64,000 bases of DNA from Saturnia japonica (GCA_033032175.1 CM065308.1:22436952-22500951), one strand, 5' to 3'. Positions 45,661 to 57,834 are shown, numbered from the stretch's first letter. Numbers and translations: made by a program. Notes: generated by a model not told the origin, from the sequence alone.

Positions 45661-46085
45661 CTATACTATAGTTACAACGAATTTGTAGTAGATACTTTAT
45701 TTCATTTATAGGATCCTCGATACATCATTCCATATAATTGAATCCGGTATGGTGCGGTATTGCGGCGACCAGCTGACTAGATATCGCAAGCCGACATCAT
45801 GTGTCTAAGAAACCCGTCCTTGCTGATTAACCTTTTTAATTTTAATCATCGTCTGGTACGTACTCACTGAGGCCACAATTCGAAAAGGATAGAGTTACTC
45901 GAAATTAGTTCGCAATTTATGATCAACGATGATTATGTAATGTTTTGGCGACCGGCCGCGGCCGCGGAGCTCATTGTATTCACATGTGGTAGGGTCACGC
46001 ACGCACACGCTGTTAACGAACATTCATTTATTCACACATTCAATTATTTTCATGTTTTGATTACTAATCAAATTAAAAAAATATT
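45661..46085. other. No gene seen
   Basis: Includes a GGCCGCGGCCGCGGAGC patch near 45954; otherwise A/T-rich. Confidence 0.5.
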
Positions 46086-46300
46086 TATTTAATTCAGGCT
46101 TTAAGAAGGCACTTCTGAACGTTAAGACACTACTGCCGGTTCGGATAATATCCCAGTCATCGAGAAGAACCGGTAAGAAAGTCAACTTTTTGTCAACTAA
46201 CACTACAACTAAGTGTTAAGACAGTAAAACCGGCTTGGCATGTTCTTTCAACTTATTGTCCGGCAAATCAGTAATGTGCTTCGAGATCTAATATGCGTAC
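46086..46300 (-). repeat. LINE copy 4, 3' tail
   Basis: Minus strand. It includes the 3' UTR hairpin (CCGGTTCGG ... AGAACCGG), a shortened spacer and the C-terminal coding remnant near 46230-46300 (phase and frame lost). Same family as copy 1. Confidence 0.8.
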
Positions 46301-46324
46301 CTAAATTAATAAATCGTTAATTCT

Positions 46325-46610
46325 CTCAGTATGAACATGTTATTTTTTGTTACAAATTTCTATATACACGTGTCACAACGGACATTGATCACGAATATGA
46401 CATTAAATACCTTTTGTTTGTCTGTCCGTTTGTCTTTTTGTATGTAAGGATTTAATTTATAAACAGATTTTTATCAAATTTTGTACAAGGAAAGCTTATA
46501 TAATTCCTCAATTGATAAGCTTTAAGGGTTGTCAATAACATATTGTTATATGAATAAAATTAAAGTACGAGATGAAAATAATTAGTGCGCCGTAAACGCG
46601 ATCGATGTTT
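46325..46610 (+). repeat. Interspersed repeat family C, copy 3
   Basis: TTGATCACGAATATGACATT, TTTGTCTGTCCGTTTGTC and GATGAAAATAATTAGTGCG, in the order seen in copies 2 and 4. Confidence 0.65.
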
Positions 46611-47339
46611 GTGTGCATGTTCCTTATGGACACCAAAACGGCATAGCAACGTGTGCCCCGTCCTCTCCTTATTACGCATTTCGCAATAGCAAAGAGATAT
46701 CAGAAATCGCTAAATATTTGCTTCGAAATGGCAAAATCAGATTGTGTTTGGTACATTGTTATTAGCGATTTCTGCTATCGATTTGCTATTACGAAATACG
46801 TAAAAGATTTCGGGTTTGCTAACTAACTATAAAAGTCTACTATAAATATATACCTGACAGTTATTTATTTATTTTTAATACCATGATATTTTTGTTTTTC
46901 CCACTTGGAGAATAGCCAAATCGTTACGATAAATATATAGGTAATTTATAAGTTATTATATGTAAAAGGCAGTTAAGTGACGCATAGTGTTTTTTTTTTA
47001 TAAATAAACGTCCTTTATTAATCATAAGTTATAAATAAAAGTTCAAATTATTTCTTAAACATGTAAATATTTAACTTAATTAAAGTATTTAGTAGTTTTG
47101 ATGGGCACACACATGCTCGTACATCATGTCGCGACGAAGACGCACACACGTGTGAGTGCACAAGTTGGCTCGCACGTTTTCCTGCAGGCACTGCCAAGTG
47201 CCAAGCCGGCCAAGCGGCAAGCTGTTGCATGCTTGATGAGAACTAAATCGATTCATTAACTCAATCATGAATTTCCAATCCTAATAACATTACCGATATA
47301 CCTTTCCGAGGTAACCAGGTAATATAATATATACGTTAC

Positions 47340-47735
47340 AGATGTCGCCAAGACATTGTAATATTCGTCAGTTAGGAGATATTTCCACTGCGAGGTTAGT
47401 CTACTTCGCTACCTTTCATACCTTAATGTCTTACGGTATTTTGCTGTGGGGTTCAGCAGCTGAGGTAGATACCATATATATATTACAAAAGCGGGCAATT
47501 CGTGCAATTTACAACATGAGACCCCGCGAATCACTAAAGAACAAATTCCAGGAATATAATATCTTAACTTTGCACTCCCAATACATCCTTGATAACTTAT
47601 TGAATATTCGTAAAAAATTATGTCAAGTTAGATTTTGTCAAAGAACGGCACAATGTTAAAAATAAGTAGAGATAAATTAGTTTTACCATATTTTAGACTA
47701 AGTAGGTCGATTAAAAGCTTTTTAGGTAAGTAATA
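47340..47735 (+). pseudogene. LINE copy 5, C-terminal coding fragment
   Basis: Plus strand encodes RLVYFATFHTLMSYGILLWG, then LQKRAIRAIYNMRPRESLKN, the C-terminal domain of the same Jockey/CR1-like family as copies 1 and 6. It ends in a stop at 47657-47659 with further homology until ~47735; the 3' UTR is missing. Confidence 0.8.
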
Positions 47736-47984
47736 TGTTAAGAATAATTAATTGTAAAAGAAATATTATGAAAATTTTGAGATTTTAAAAACTTGATGTT
47801 ACCAGAGAGAGAGGGAAATTTCAATACTACAAATCGAAAGAGGTTCCATTCACTTAACTTATCAAATCAAAAATGTTGACTTCTGACTAAATAATAATAA
47901 TAATATTAACTAGTTACCGAACATATTTTCATACCGTTTTCATTAATGAACGAAGTGAGTCATGAGGAAGGTTTAGATGTATAA

Positions 47985-48268
47985 TTAATTAGCTGTGCCC
48001 CACGGTTTCATCGGTGTTAATTTTATACGGCAAACATCGCCAACGCAACCATGTAGGCAATTTTTTATACTTTGTGTAAAACTATCGACATTTTTACTTG
48101 GAATAAGTTTATTTTTCAAATTATAAAATAGCCTATGTTACTCGCTGATAATGTAGTTTTTTATTGGTGAAAGAATTTTTAAAATCGGTCCAGTAGTTTT
48201 TGAGTTTATCCATTACAAATAAAAAAATCAAATGTTTCCTCTTTATAATATTGGTATAGATAGATTAA
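47985..48268 (+). repeat. Interspersed repeat family F, copy 1
   Basis: Head AGCTGTGCCCCACGGTTTCA, body AAAATAGCCTATGTTACTCG and AAAATCGGTCCAGTAGTTTT, tail TATAATATTGGTATAGAT. A very common type in Lepidoptera, as recalled, not searched. Confidence 0.75.
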
Positions 48269-48475
48269 GGTTTTGTGTAAATTGGTTGAAATATGACGAT
48301 GATTTTTGAATATATCGGAAATAATGAAGTCGACTGGCGAACTTTACTAGCGGGCCAGTGCGCCGCGTAAACTAATAGAGTAGATGTATTACTCTGGTAC
48401 CCGTGCGGGTGGATTGCTAGTATGATATAAAATTGTCTATCAATCATTATTATTATACAAATATTTATTTAGAGG

Positions 48476-48780
48476 GAAACTGCCTCATTAGCCTGGTGGT
48501 CCTAAGCGCGACTGCTATGCTCCTTCCCTGGGTTTGATTCCAAGGTCGAGCAAAGTGTTACTGGGTTTTTCTATGAAATTCTCAGTAGCAGCTGGGAGGT
48601 TGGTTTTGTTCCCGATTAATAGCAATATATGGCTTACTCCTTATTACATGGGACCTAAAAACATACCCGGCGAACTGTGGGTGTATATTGGTATTAGTAC
48701 ACCTTTGCCCTAAACCTTCGGGATATAGGGGCGATGGTATGGTTATGTTTATATATAGTGTCATGATAAGGTAGTCCGTC
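48476..48780 (+). repeat. tRNA-derived SINE, family 1, copy a
   Basis: A box TTAGCCTGGTGG (48488-48499) and B box GGTTTGATTCC (48531-48541) stand in tRNA-like spacing at the 5' end. They are followed by a ~230-bp body shared with 38325-38560 and 49215-49420. Confidence 0.8.
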
Positions 48781-49214
48781 TGAACTCGCCTACCGCCTAC
48801 ACGTCTCCCGGGTTCTCGAGACAGTGAAAAGCAGACCAGAAATTGAAGAATAAAGTGCTATATTTTTATAGAGTTAATAAATTATATCACTTGTTTTTAT
48901 ATAACTAGTGAAAGCTGGATTGAAAACAGTGCTTCTTGTGATGGAAAAAGTGAGGGCCATCGCGGCATCGTGCATCGTCACAGTAGCCTTACTATTGAAC
49001 GAACCATAGAGATTGAGGGGTTCAATTGTCAGTTCTGTTATCAGAAGGCAGGAAACAGGCATGCAGAACACATAATCCTCACTGCAACTATATTATCGAT
49101 TTTGTTTACTAGACTTTTTATAATCAAAGGAAATTTTACTTGCATACTGAAATCGTTTAAAATAATAAAGTATTTTGCGCCTTCAAAATTACTTTAAAGT
49201 AAAAATAAACATGA

Positions 49215-49420
49215 ACAAGACTAAACATAACATACCATCACGCCTGTATTCCCCGAAGGGTTAGGCAGAGGTGTACATTTGTACACCCACAGTTCGCAGA
49301 GTATGTTTTTAGGTCCCATGTAATAGGGGGCGAGCCTATTGCCATTAATCGGACACGAAACCAAACTCCGAGCTGCTACTGAGAATTTCATAGGAAAAAC
49401 CCAATAACACTTGTTGAACA
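49215..49420 (-). repeat. tRNA-derived SINE, family 1, body only
   Basis: Matches the body of the SINE at 48476-48780 in reverse orientation but lacks the A/B-box head. It lies within 450 bp of that copy, forming an inverted pair. Confidence 0.75.
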
Positions 49421-49839
49421 AGACTAAGATGTTTTAATTAGTGTAGATGCGTTACTCGCGCTATATTTTGGCAATAAAATAGTCAGGTAATTGCCTGACA
49501 TTCTCTCAGTCTCGTATTTATCCAATATCGCAGTTGTATATTATTACACCTTAAAATATATATTCATTTAGTTCTAACAACAAAAATAACATATAATGTC
49601 TTTCATATTCTATATTCATTATTTATATTTGTATGTATCGTCTAATTACGCTGTTTTTTGGTGCACTGATGTTGGCGTTTGACGCATCTTTAAATAAAAT
49701 ATCATTGGAACAAGATATAAATCTCTATAATTTGAAATTTCCTGCTAAACATTTAAAGAGTTAAATATAATGTAATATTGTCGTTATCTTGGCACTACAA
49801 TGACATAACTCAAATGCTATAATAACACTAAGTGTAAAA

Positions 49840-50060
49840 TTGGAATCATTAGAACCGGTCGGTATCGTTCGTTCAGGCTCGGTCGGTCGGTCTCGCCCAC
49901 GCACTGTCGCGGTCGGTCGGTCGGGAGTCGGGACAGTGCACAGTGCTGTGCAGTGTGGGCGCGCCGTTACGCAGTACGCTATACTATCGCGTCACTACTG
50001 TCTCCGTGTGTACGTAGTACTACAACGCCGACCGCTGCCAAAACAAACGGCCGCGGCCCT
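49840..50060. other. CpG-rich segment with GGTCGGTCGGT repeats
   Basis: Short tandem GGTC/GGTCG units at ~49855-49925, then GC-rich sequence with many CpG. No frame begins with ATG. It may be a promoter/5' UTR or a regulatory element. Confidence 0.35.
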
Positions 50061-50239
50061 GACTTGTGAATAATCACAACTATAATATAATACGTATTAT
50101 AATTATGTATAAACCTATACACTAAAATATAACACATTTCAATACTTAATTCCGGTGTTTTTATTTCGTTACACTGCTAAAATATATAAAATAAGCAACA
50201 GTGATCAGTTAAATACCTGTGTATTGTTACAAATAATAT

Positions 50240-50720
50240 ATATTAATAAATCTGTAGTTATGTTTGTACATGTCATATTTTATTCAAATTTATCGATGGA
50301 CATACTATACCTATAATTCACACTGATCACGAATATGTCCTTAAAAAAAATTGCGTCTGTCTGTTTGTATGTCCGGATTTAACTCAAAAATAGGTTGTTT
50401 CTTATGAAATTATGTACACAGTAAATATTGTATTGCATAATTAATATAACATAAAAATGTTCTATATTAATTTTAGAAATCACAAAAAAAAGAAGTAAAA
50501 AAACAATTCATAATTTCTCAGCCGATTCTGATGTAATTTTGTAGACGGGAAGCATACGTCATTCCATAATTGAGAGGCTATAAGAATCGACACGATAAGT
50601 ACATATACTATGTTATTTCTCAATTGTTAAACTATTAGAATTGTTAATAATATGAGTAAAAAATAAAATTACGGGATGTAAATAATTACTGCGTAACAAA
50701 CGCGTACACACCGCTAGTAA
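50240..50720 (+). repeat. Interspersed repeat family C, copy 4
   Basis: TTAATAAATCTGTAGTTATG, CACTGATCACGAATATGTCC and a tail ACACACCGCTAGTA. Confidence 0.7.
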
Positions 50721-52778
50721 ATAATATATTTATTACACATTTATAAACTAAAACTGAAAAAAGTAAACGTTTGTTTTTTGGTTTTATTTTATTAGGTGTA
50801 AAAATAATTTCCAAGTATCCGGTCTTGTGTGAGACTCCGTCTTAAATGTTACCGAGAGATGAAACTGGATTTGAAGTGAAGCTACCGGACGGTCTGCAAA
50901 TTGCCACTCGACGATAGATTTCCAACTTGAGATTGGCAGGTAGTCGTCACTCGCCAAGCGAGCTTTAGGAAATGTCCTACTATTGTGTGGTCTGGTTTCA
51001 TAATAATATTCAGAAAGCTCATGCTCGTAGAATTCGAACCCACATCGTTTGATTTGGTGTCCGTGTTTGTACAGCTGCATTCTTCCGTTCTAACAATTCA
51101 TTGTACCTGTACTATTCGGAATAACATTTCCAAACGCCGCGCCGCTGATACTCGTCCGGTGTCCTAGACTAGGCTCGTGTAGTACGTGTACTAAGAACTA
51201 GTAAGGATGAATCCATGGCACTGAACTAGAACGAAATATTCCGTAAGCTTAATAGTATATCGTTCACTTATTTTAGTACTTTATTTGTGGCCGGTGTATT
51301 TAGTACCTATGTTATTCTGTCGCCATTGGTCAAGCGAGATTCACGAGACGCGGATTTAACAAAAGGGAATGAGATACATGGTATGCACCCGAGTCCTCTG
51401 AGCTGTGATTCATTAAGCTATTCTGAACTTTATTACAAGAAGTGTAAGAATTATTTTTAATATTTTTTGAAACATATCGGTGAGTTTGTCTTTATTTTAA
51501 CAATTGGTTTCAATCAAAGTTTGATTTTAATAATTTATTATCAGATAGTATACTACAAGTGTATTTTGTTACGTAAAAGTGTTATGTTATGAGCATTGTT
51601 TGTTTGTGACTGTCTTTGAAATTTCAATATCTAATCAATATTTCGTAAAAAACGGGTGTTTAGAATAACATTCCTAAACCTATAAAGTATGAAGGAGAAT
51701 CGAAATATACCTAATATTCGTCCGTGTATAATTCATTCATACCGCGGCAATGTATGTATTACTAATGTACTCATAGTAATAGAAGTCCGAACTAGTACAG
51801 TTGAAAGATTGTACTAGAACGGAGGGCTCCTTTTAGTGAACGAGCAAGAACATGTCTAGTCCACACCGTGAGTGGCGAGCTGTTTCTCTCCGCTCCACAC
51901 CTCCACACACGTCAATAGTATGGTTATTATATTTACTACGTATATGCTACTGTAGTACTCATAATGTTTCACCAAAAATCGATCTCAGTATCTACAAGAC
52001 TCCCGGTAGATTTATCCACATACCTTATGGAAAACCAAATGTATTTCATTAAATTTCGACCTTGAGGCGATATTCATGAAGACCGTATCACTGAGAAGAA
52101 ACTGAGAAACTACTGGTGTAATTTGTACAGTTTTTTGACATAGGTAATAAAATTCCCTACTATTGTATAAAGTTTTCATATTAGGTATAAGTTTTAGATC
52201 TGACTACACTGTTAGTCATAAGGGTCCAAGATAACTCGAGCCTCAGACGGCCTTTACAGCTTGACCGTCCTTGAGCAGGTATAAATAAATATAGTGCATG
52301 TATATACCTACCTATAGACGAATCACTTTCAAACATCACTATAATTCAATATTCATACATATTTTGTGCAATAAGGTTATTTAGAGAGTCAAAAGTAGTT
52401 TAAACCAGGGCAGGGCGAGCGTGGTATGACGTGACGCGACGTGACGCGGCGGCGGAGTAGGTATTGAATAGTACATAATTATTATTAAAATAATAAAACA
52501 GTGAGCAGTATTAGATTGGTTTCTCGAATTCCGCTCTAACCATTTGGGTGAAAATTTGTATTTAGATAATTTTATATTTTACTTCCCAAGTTAACTAAAC
52601 TATATGAGGTTTTATTGCGGGAATCCGCCGCGGTCGCGTCACCAAAAATTATTTGATATTGTGACACTCTTATGAAATATTTATAATCAAATTATTATGT
52701 TAGTATTTATGTGTACTACATAAATGTATAGTAAAAGTTTTAGCTTTCATATTCATTGTGGATTTCAAGTTTACTTAC
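50721..52778. other. No gene seen (downstream of the micro-exon donor)
   Basis: A/T-rich, intron-like. GACGTGACGCGACGTGACGC at ~52433 has an inverted relative near 52965-53000, so the micro-exon sits between GC-rich inverted arms. Confidence 0.5.
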
Positions 52779-52829
52779 TAATATCGGTGACGTCATTCCA
52801 CTTCATGATGACGTCGGTGTAGAAATCAC
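52779..52829 (-). CDS. Putative 51-nt host micro-exon
   Basis: On the minus strand TTTCAG (AG at 52830-52831) precedes a 51-nt segment followed by a perfect GTAAGT donor (52773-52778). Two of the three frames hit TGA; the single open one encodes about 16 residues (DFYTDVIMKWNDVTDI) with split codons at both ends (phase 1 in, phase 1 out). The outgoing phase fits the acceptor exon at 32406, where the split codon would read AGT (Ser). Coding-like composition contrasts with the A/T-rich flanks. Such small symmetric exons are usually alternatively spliced cassettes. No homologue was recognised. The exon contains a TGACGTCA palindrome, which could alternatively be a CREB/ATF site. Confidence 0.55.
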
Positions 52830-53029
52830 CTGAAACAATCAATCATTTAAATCAATATATTATATATACAAATTATTATATATCAAAAAGTTCAAAAAAC
52901 CATGAATAGTAATTCTGGAATATAAAAAGGGTTTTTGTTTTCAATAGATTATGATGCCTTATCACGTCACGCCACGAAGCGCCACGCAGCGTCACGCTGC
53001 GGCATATTTAAATCAAAAGTCGCTCTACG

Positions 53030-53155
53030 CTTGTCTTAGTTACCAAGTTCGGTGAAGCTGTAAAAGCCATCAGCGGCTCTGTTTTGAATAGGGTCCCTAA
53101 GACAAGAGCATAGTCAGTCAGTAATAAAAAAAAAACGCTTGTCTTAGCCGCGTGT
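53030..53155. repeat. Small inverted-repeat element with A tail
   Basis: CGCTTGTCTTAG (53030-53041) is inverted at CTAAGACAAGAGC (53097-53109), followed by AGTCAGTCAGTAATAAAA and A10, then a second CGCTTGTCTTAG at ~53141. Looks like a hairpin-type short retroelement or a partial tandem. Confidence 0.5.
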
Positions 53156-53362
53156 CGCGTCGTTACGTTTCACACAAACAATAAAAATTGTGCTTGTATC
53201 TCTAGTTAGAGATCAACATATAATGTAATTTTTTTGTTGTCCGCGATGTGAATGAGAATTTTTGTATTGTACGGCGCGCTCTGGACCGAAACATAATGGA
53301 AGACAACGATGAAGAAACGAATTTGAATTGAATACATTTATTAAAACGTTGCGCGTCGCGGC

Positions 53363-53392
53363 GGGGCGGGGCGGGGCGGGGCGGGGCGGGGC
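53363..53392 (+). repeat. Six GGGGC units
   Basis: Perfect (GGGGC)6 in a GC-rich segment at 53345-53430. It can act as clustered GC boxes or form G-quadruplex on the plus strand. Confidence 0.9.
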
Positions 53393-53699
53393 GCGTTTGC
53401 CCGGTGAGTCGACGCACTCGACGCGCGGCATACGACTGACTTCGCTTAGCTTAATTTGAAATAAAAAATTAAATTGATTATGTTTTAATTTCGTTTGGAA
53501 TATAATATTTGCCCCCATATTTTTTACTGTAACTTTTTCGATTGTACTGAGGTACGTAACATACATTTTTTTACATTATTGAAGTTTCTCTACATTATCT
53601 GAGATTAATCACCTACCACTATTACAAAGATGAAAAAGTCTTTGAAGAGAAAATGTAATATCACATTACATACTAGTATAATATTTTCATCATCTTTAA

Positions 53700-53960
53700 T
53701 CTATACTAATAAATAAATAAAAAATGTATTTATCTTTGAGTTCAATGATCTCTGGAAATACCAGTCAGGTTTGAAGAAAGTCTTTTTATAGTCCATTTAT
53801 CGAAAAAGATTATAGGCTATCTAACATCACGCTACGAACCCTAGTGACGGATCAGTAACCATAAACTTCAACCAATCTGGCAAGTAGTTATCATATGTAT
53901 GAAACAATACAGTCCATATTTAACGCGGTTGAATACACGAAATTCTAGTATAGTAAGTTA
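53700..53960 (+). repeat. Family F-like fragment
   Basis: AGTCCATTTATCGAAAAAG, ATTATAGGCTATCTAACATC and ACGCTACGAACCC are pieces of the same repeat type. Confidence 0.5.
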
Positions 53961-54264
53961 ACGACACTAAAAAAATTAAATGTCCAAAGTAAAGCAGTCT
54001 AGTGGAGAGACATACATATGCAGTCTATATGATTCCCAGACGCTTGCAAATTATCAATACATCGTGAAGTGAAAGAGTAACTTAAGCGGTATTTCTTCAG
54101 AAAGAGTGTCTTTGTCGAGTACAGGAATATTTAAAAAATTTATAAAGTTATAACTTATTTAGCACCGTTATTATTTGAAGCTCGATGAAACGAAAAAGCA
54201 ACACTAAAAAGAGACAATAATCTATAGTATATTATATAATATACTACAACACAATAAAGGAAAA

Positions 54265-54825
54265 AAGTTTTTTGTTTGTTTATTTAAACAGGCTAATCTC
54301 GGTCGGATTCGAAAAATTATTTTTCTATATGACAGCCAGATTCACAAGGAATAGTTATATCTAACATTAGGCTGCAACTCCCAGCTAATCTAAAATATTG
54401 ATTTTCGTTAAGTAAATCGGAAGTGGAAGCTCTCCCGAACTGCTTTATCCGCTTGCGCTGGCATAATGGTTATTGATACGTAATTACAAAGTTTTACAAA
54501 ATTATTTGTCCTTAGTATATTTGAAAAAAAGTTCGTGATAGCATATGCCTATCTCTTATACATAAGACACAATATGGCATTTTGCGAATTTTGTTGTTAA
54601 ATATAAATAATTTATTTATCAGCATTATTTTTAGGCATGAAAAAGAACAAAAATTACTTCATCATAAAGACAATTTTATGAAGTTAAATTTCTCCCTGTA
54701 TAGCATGTTATTTGGATACATACTTAGCTTAGGAGATAATAAAAAATGAAAATGATTTGTACTTGTGGGAAGTGAGAACAATTATGGTAGGCTAAACGGG
54801 TGAAACCGTGGGGCACAACTAGTAA
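54265..54825 (-). repeat. Family F-like repeat, third copy
   Basis: Ends GTGAAACCGTGGGGCACAAC and then TAGTA; the other end contains TTTATTTAAACAGGCTAATC. It lies 35 bp from the Harbinger-like element. Confidence 0.65.
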
Positions 54826-54860
54826 ATAAATATAGATGTATATGACATCTATGAAATTTA

Positions 54861-55932
54861 TGCCCGTTTTCACCAACGTACCCTTAAAATACCCCTAACT
54901 AAGGGATCCTTAAGATAAAGTGTTTCCTAAATCGGCTACCTAACTTATTTAGTTTTCACCAATCTAAGGAAACACTTAGTTAAGTGTCGGTTTTTATGTC
55001 AAGCCAACGTTGTGATACACCGATAATTTAGAAATAAAAAGTTTTATGAATTATTTATCATTCATAAGTGATTGAAAATATATTATTATTATTTAAATAA
55101 ACAAAAAATTATTTGCCTGTTCCTTGGTAAGCGGAGCACTTGCGAACAGACGGAGCGATATGGCTTTTTTAAATGGTAATAATACTCCAAAAAAGATTTT
55201 TAAGAAAGAAATATAAATAAAAATTAATATTAATATCAATTAATTATTAAAATAAATAAACTAAAATTATTTTTATATATATTTTTTTTAATGAAGACCA
55301 TAACTCAGATTGATATGCGTTATGCGTTTTATTTCTTGAAAAAAAAAGCGATAGGTGGCGTGTGGGCAAATTATTGAGTGCTGAAAATGGCGTCAGAATA
55401 TGTTTGAATAATAGTCCAGTATAAATATGTTCTAAAATACTTGCTGCAAGTGGCTACTACATTGATACCACCCATATCTACCACTGTGGCAAAATATCTG
55501 TATAGGTAACAACGGATTTGCCCTGTCAAAAAAAAAAAAAAACTTCTAAGATAAAATTATTTAAAAACAGGTAAATATTTTTACACACTGCATTTTGATA
55601 ACCTATATCTAGCAAAAAATCTTTGTTGTCATATTTAAAAAATAACCAGACCTTTGTCAGTAACTGCGTCTTCTATTCATTTCCCAGTTTCTTTTCTTCT
55701 TCTAAAGCTTCTAAGAACTAAAATTAAACTTACATTTTAAGACGCTTAAAATAAAAATAAACAGAATTGTTTGTAAAATAAACGCCACTTAGCGCTAAGG
55801 AGTCGAATTTCTGTTCCTTAAAATTTAGGCAACCTTTATAAGGTCTTAGGTGAAAACGAAATCTCCTTAAGTGGTCACTTAAATGTACTCTAAGTGTTCC
55901 TTAAAATTAGAGGACGTTGGTGAAAACGGGCA
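54861..55932. mobile_element. Non-autonomous PIF/Harbinger-like element with TTA duplications
   Basis: The left end TGCCCGTTTTCACCAACG is inverted at the right end (CGTTGGTGAAAACGGGCA), flanked by TTA on both sides (54858-54860 and 55933-55935). Three-base TTA duplications fit PIF/Harbinger. Subterminal CCTTAAGT/ACTTAAGG motifs recur inside both arms. There is no transposase-sized frame in the 1,072 bp, so it depends on another element. Confidence 0.8.
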
Positions 55933-55935
55933 TTA

Positions 55936-57334
55936 GCCCACCAGAGAATGATACAGAATACATTAAGATACATTTTTAATGGAAGACCTGATTTACACGA
56001 CTATAATCGTCGACGAATTGTTCTTAAAAATAAATTTTAAAGAAGATATGTTTATGCTTTTTAAAATTATTATATTAGTTATAGTAGGAAGCAGTATCAG
56101 TTGTAAAGGTTGAAGCAGATTGCTGGTAGGTTCGACGCACCGAGCGTACCTACTGCCTAGTCGCAGAGTTTGAACTTTGAACAGTCTCTAGCCGAACTAT
56201 CTATTCGTGAATGTTTCGAAACGAGGATCCCGTGCGCATCGCGCCTTTTAAATTATTCATTGCATGATCAGTTTGTAACATTTTCGCTAGGTTCGTGTTG
56301 CTTTGTACCTGAGCCTATCGAGTTTCTTATTACTTGTATAATTAACAACATTAATTAAATGTATAGAGGCATACCATGTCGGAGATAAAGTGAATACATA
56401 AATACAGCATTACCTTTGCACCTATATGAAAATGATTTACTTCAGACTTACGTCACGCGTCTGTATGTTTGTTTCTCTACGCCCTTATCTCCTCTACTGA
56501 AGTAGTAAATCGGTTTCGATTCTCAGATGAAGGTTAAATTTAATTTCAGATTATTAAATTAAAATTATTTCTACAAAAAAATGTTATAAAGTACGACATT
56601 CGAATGTGTACACATCATTAATCTCTTTTTTAGGTATTTTATAGAAAGACATTGGTAGTTGAAACAAAAGACTACGGCGCAGTGTGACAGCACCAGCTTC
56701 GTTGGTAGGTAGGTACCTACTCGTGATTCTACTCCGTCTTACTGTGGTTTTGTAATGTTTATATTATTATAACGTACATAAATGATAACTCCCTTTTGAT
56801 ACTTCTTCCTATCTTTAAACTGACATTTAATTGGAACTTATTAAACTTAAAGTGAACCTTATTACAAGCAAAGTAAATATATAATAAACGTAAAGATAAC
56901 AATAAATTATGAATCAGAATATAAAGTGGAGAAGCGAGTAACATAGGTGTAAATAAGAATTAGTAATATTTGATATAACATGGTGAAGGCGGCGACGACG
57001 TGGAACGTGCAGCATGAGTGTTGCCAGCAAATGCGTTTGAAATTAACCGCACATTGATAGTAACATGTATGCAGACCACGAGAAAGGAAAAAATATTTTT
57101 ATCCTCTGATGTAGAAAAAACGTGATGTATTTTATTTAAAGAAGACTACGTACTCTAGTCCATCTACAATCATGAGCCAATAATATGCCGTATTCTTAGC
57201 AAGTTCCGCATGAAACAAGTACATACCTACCAACCTACTGCATTCAATTTACGGTGAAAATAGCAAAAAGTAATTACCGTATGTCTAAGCCTCTTGAATT
57301 TATGTTGATTTGATCGTTTTGACTTCAGATACGG
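55936..57334. other. No gene seen
   Basis: A/T-rich, nothing recognised beyond chance frames. Confidence 0.5.
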
Positions 57335-57480
57335 ACGGAATGATGGTTCAGTGAGTAGCGCGTAAAGACTCCGCGTCGAGTTCAAATCCCTGCAATGAGT
57401 CTGAGCTTTCGATGAAAGAATACATCATTGCATGGTGGTAGGGCTTTTTCTCATGTCTGCCTGGCTAGCTACCAGTCAAT
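57335..57480 (+). repeat. tRNA-derived SINE head
   Basis: A-box-like TGGTTCAGTGAGTAGCG (57344-57360) and B box AGTTCAAATCC (57379-57389). It abuts the reverse-oriented repeat at 57485-57830. Confidence 0.6.
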
Positions 57481-57484
57481 AAGC

Positions 57485-57830
57485 CCAAGCACGATATCTT
57501 TGCTGTACATTGTTCAGGAGTTAGGTATCCTACAGATTTCAGATGACGTTGCAACATCAGGTTAAGATTTTCCTAATATCATTGAAGTAACAGAATACCA
57601 AATCTCGACACAATCAGACCTGTTGAAGATGCTAACATCAATTTCCAACTGGAAAAGAGCTGAAAATCTTCAAACGGCTGAGCAGATTTTCTTAAACTAT
57701 AGCTAAGAGCACCCTCAATTAAGTCATATTTAAACCAAAAAACTAGATTAAAGTTGGTTCAGCCGTTTGTGAGCTAGGATACCACAGACAGACACACAGA
57801 TACACAACCAGGCGGGCATTAGATAATGCC
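57485..57830 (-). repeat. Interspersed repeat family D, copy 2
   Basis: Reverse-oriented relative of 12960-13325, bounded on both sides by tRNA-like SINE heads. Confidence 0.75.
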
Positions 57831-57834
57831 CTAT

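Noticed and set aside
49840..50073. 77-codon plus-strand frame
   Set aside because: Starts with TTG and follows the GGTCGGT repeats; composition reflects CpG-rich DNA.
51852..52052. 66-codon plus-strand frame with ATG and internal GTGAGT
   Set aside because: The donor-like site falls after only six codons and no acceptor or homology supports it.
53213..53566. 117-codon minus-strand frame
   Set aside because: Created by the GGGGC array (Ala-Pro-Pro-Arg repeats); no coding support.
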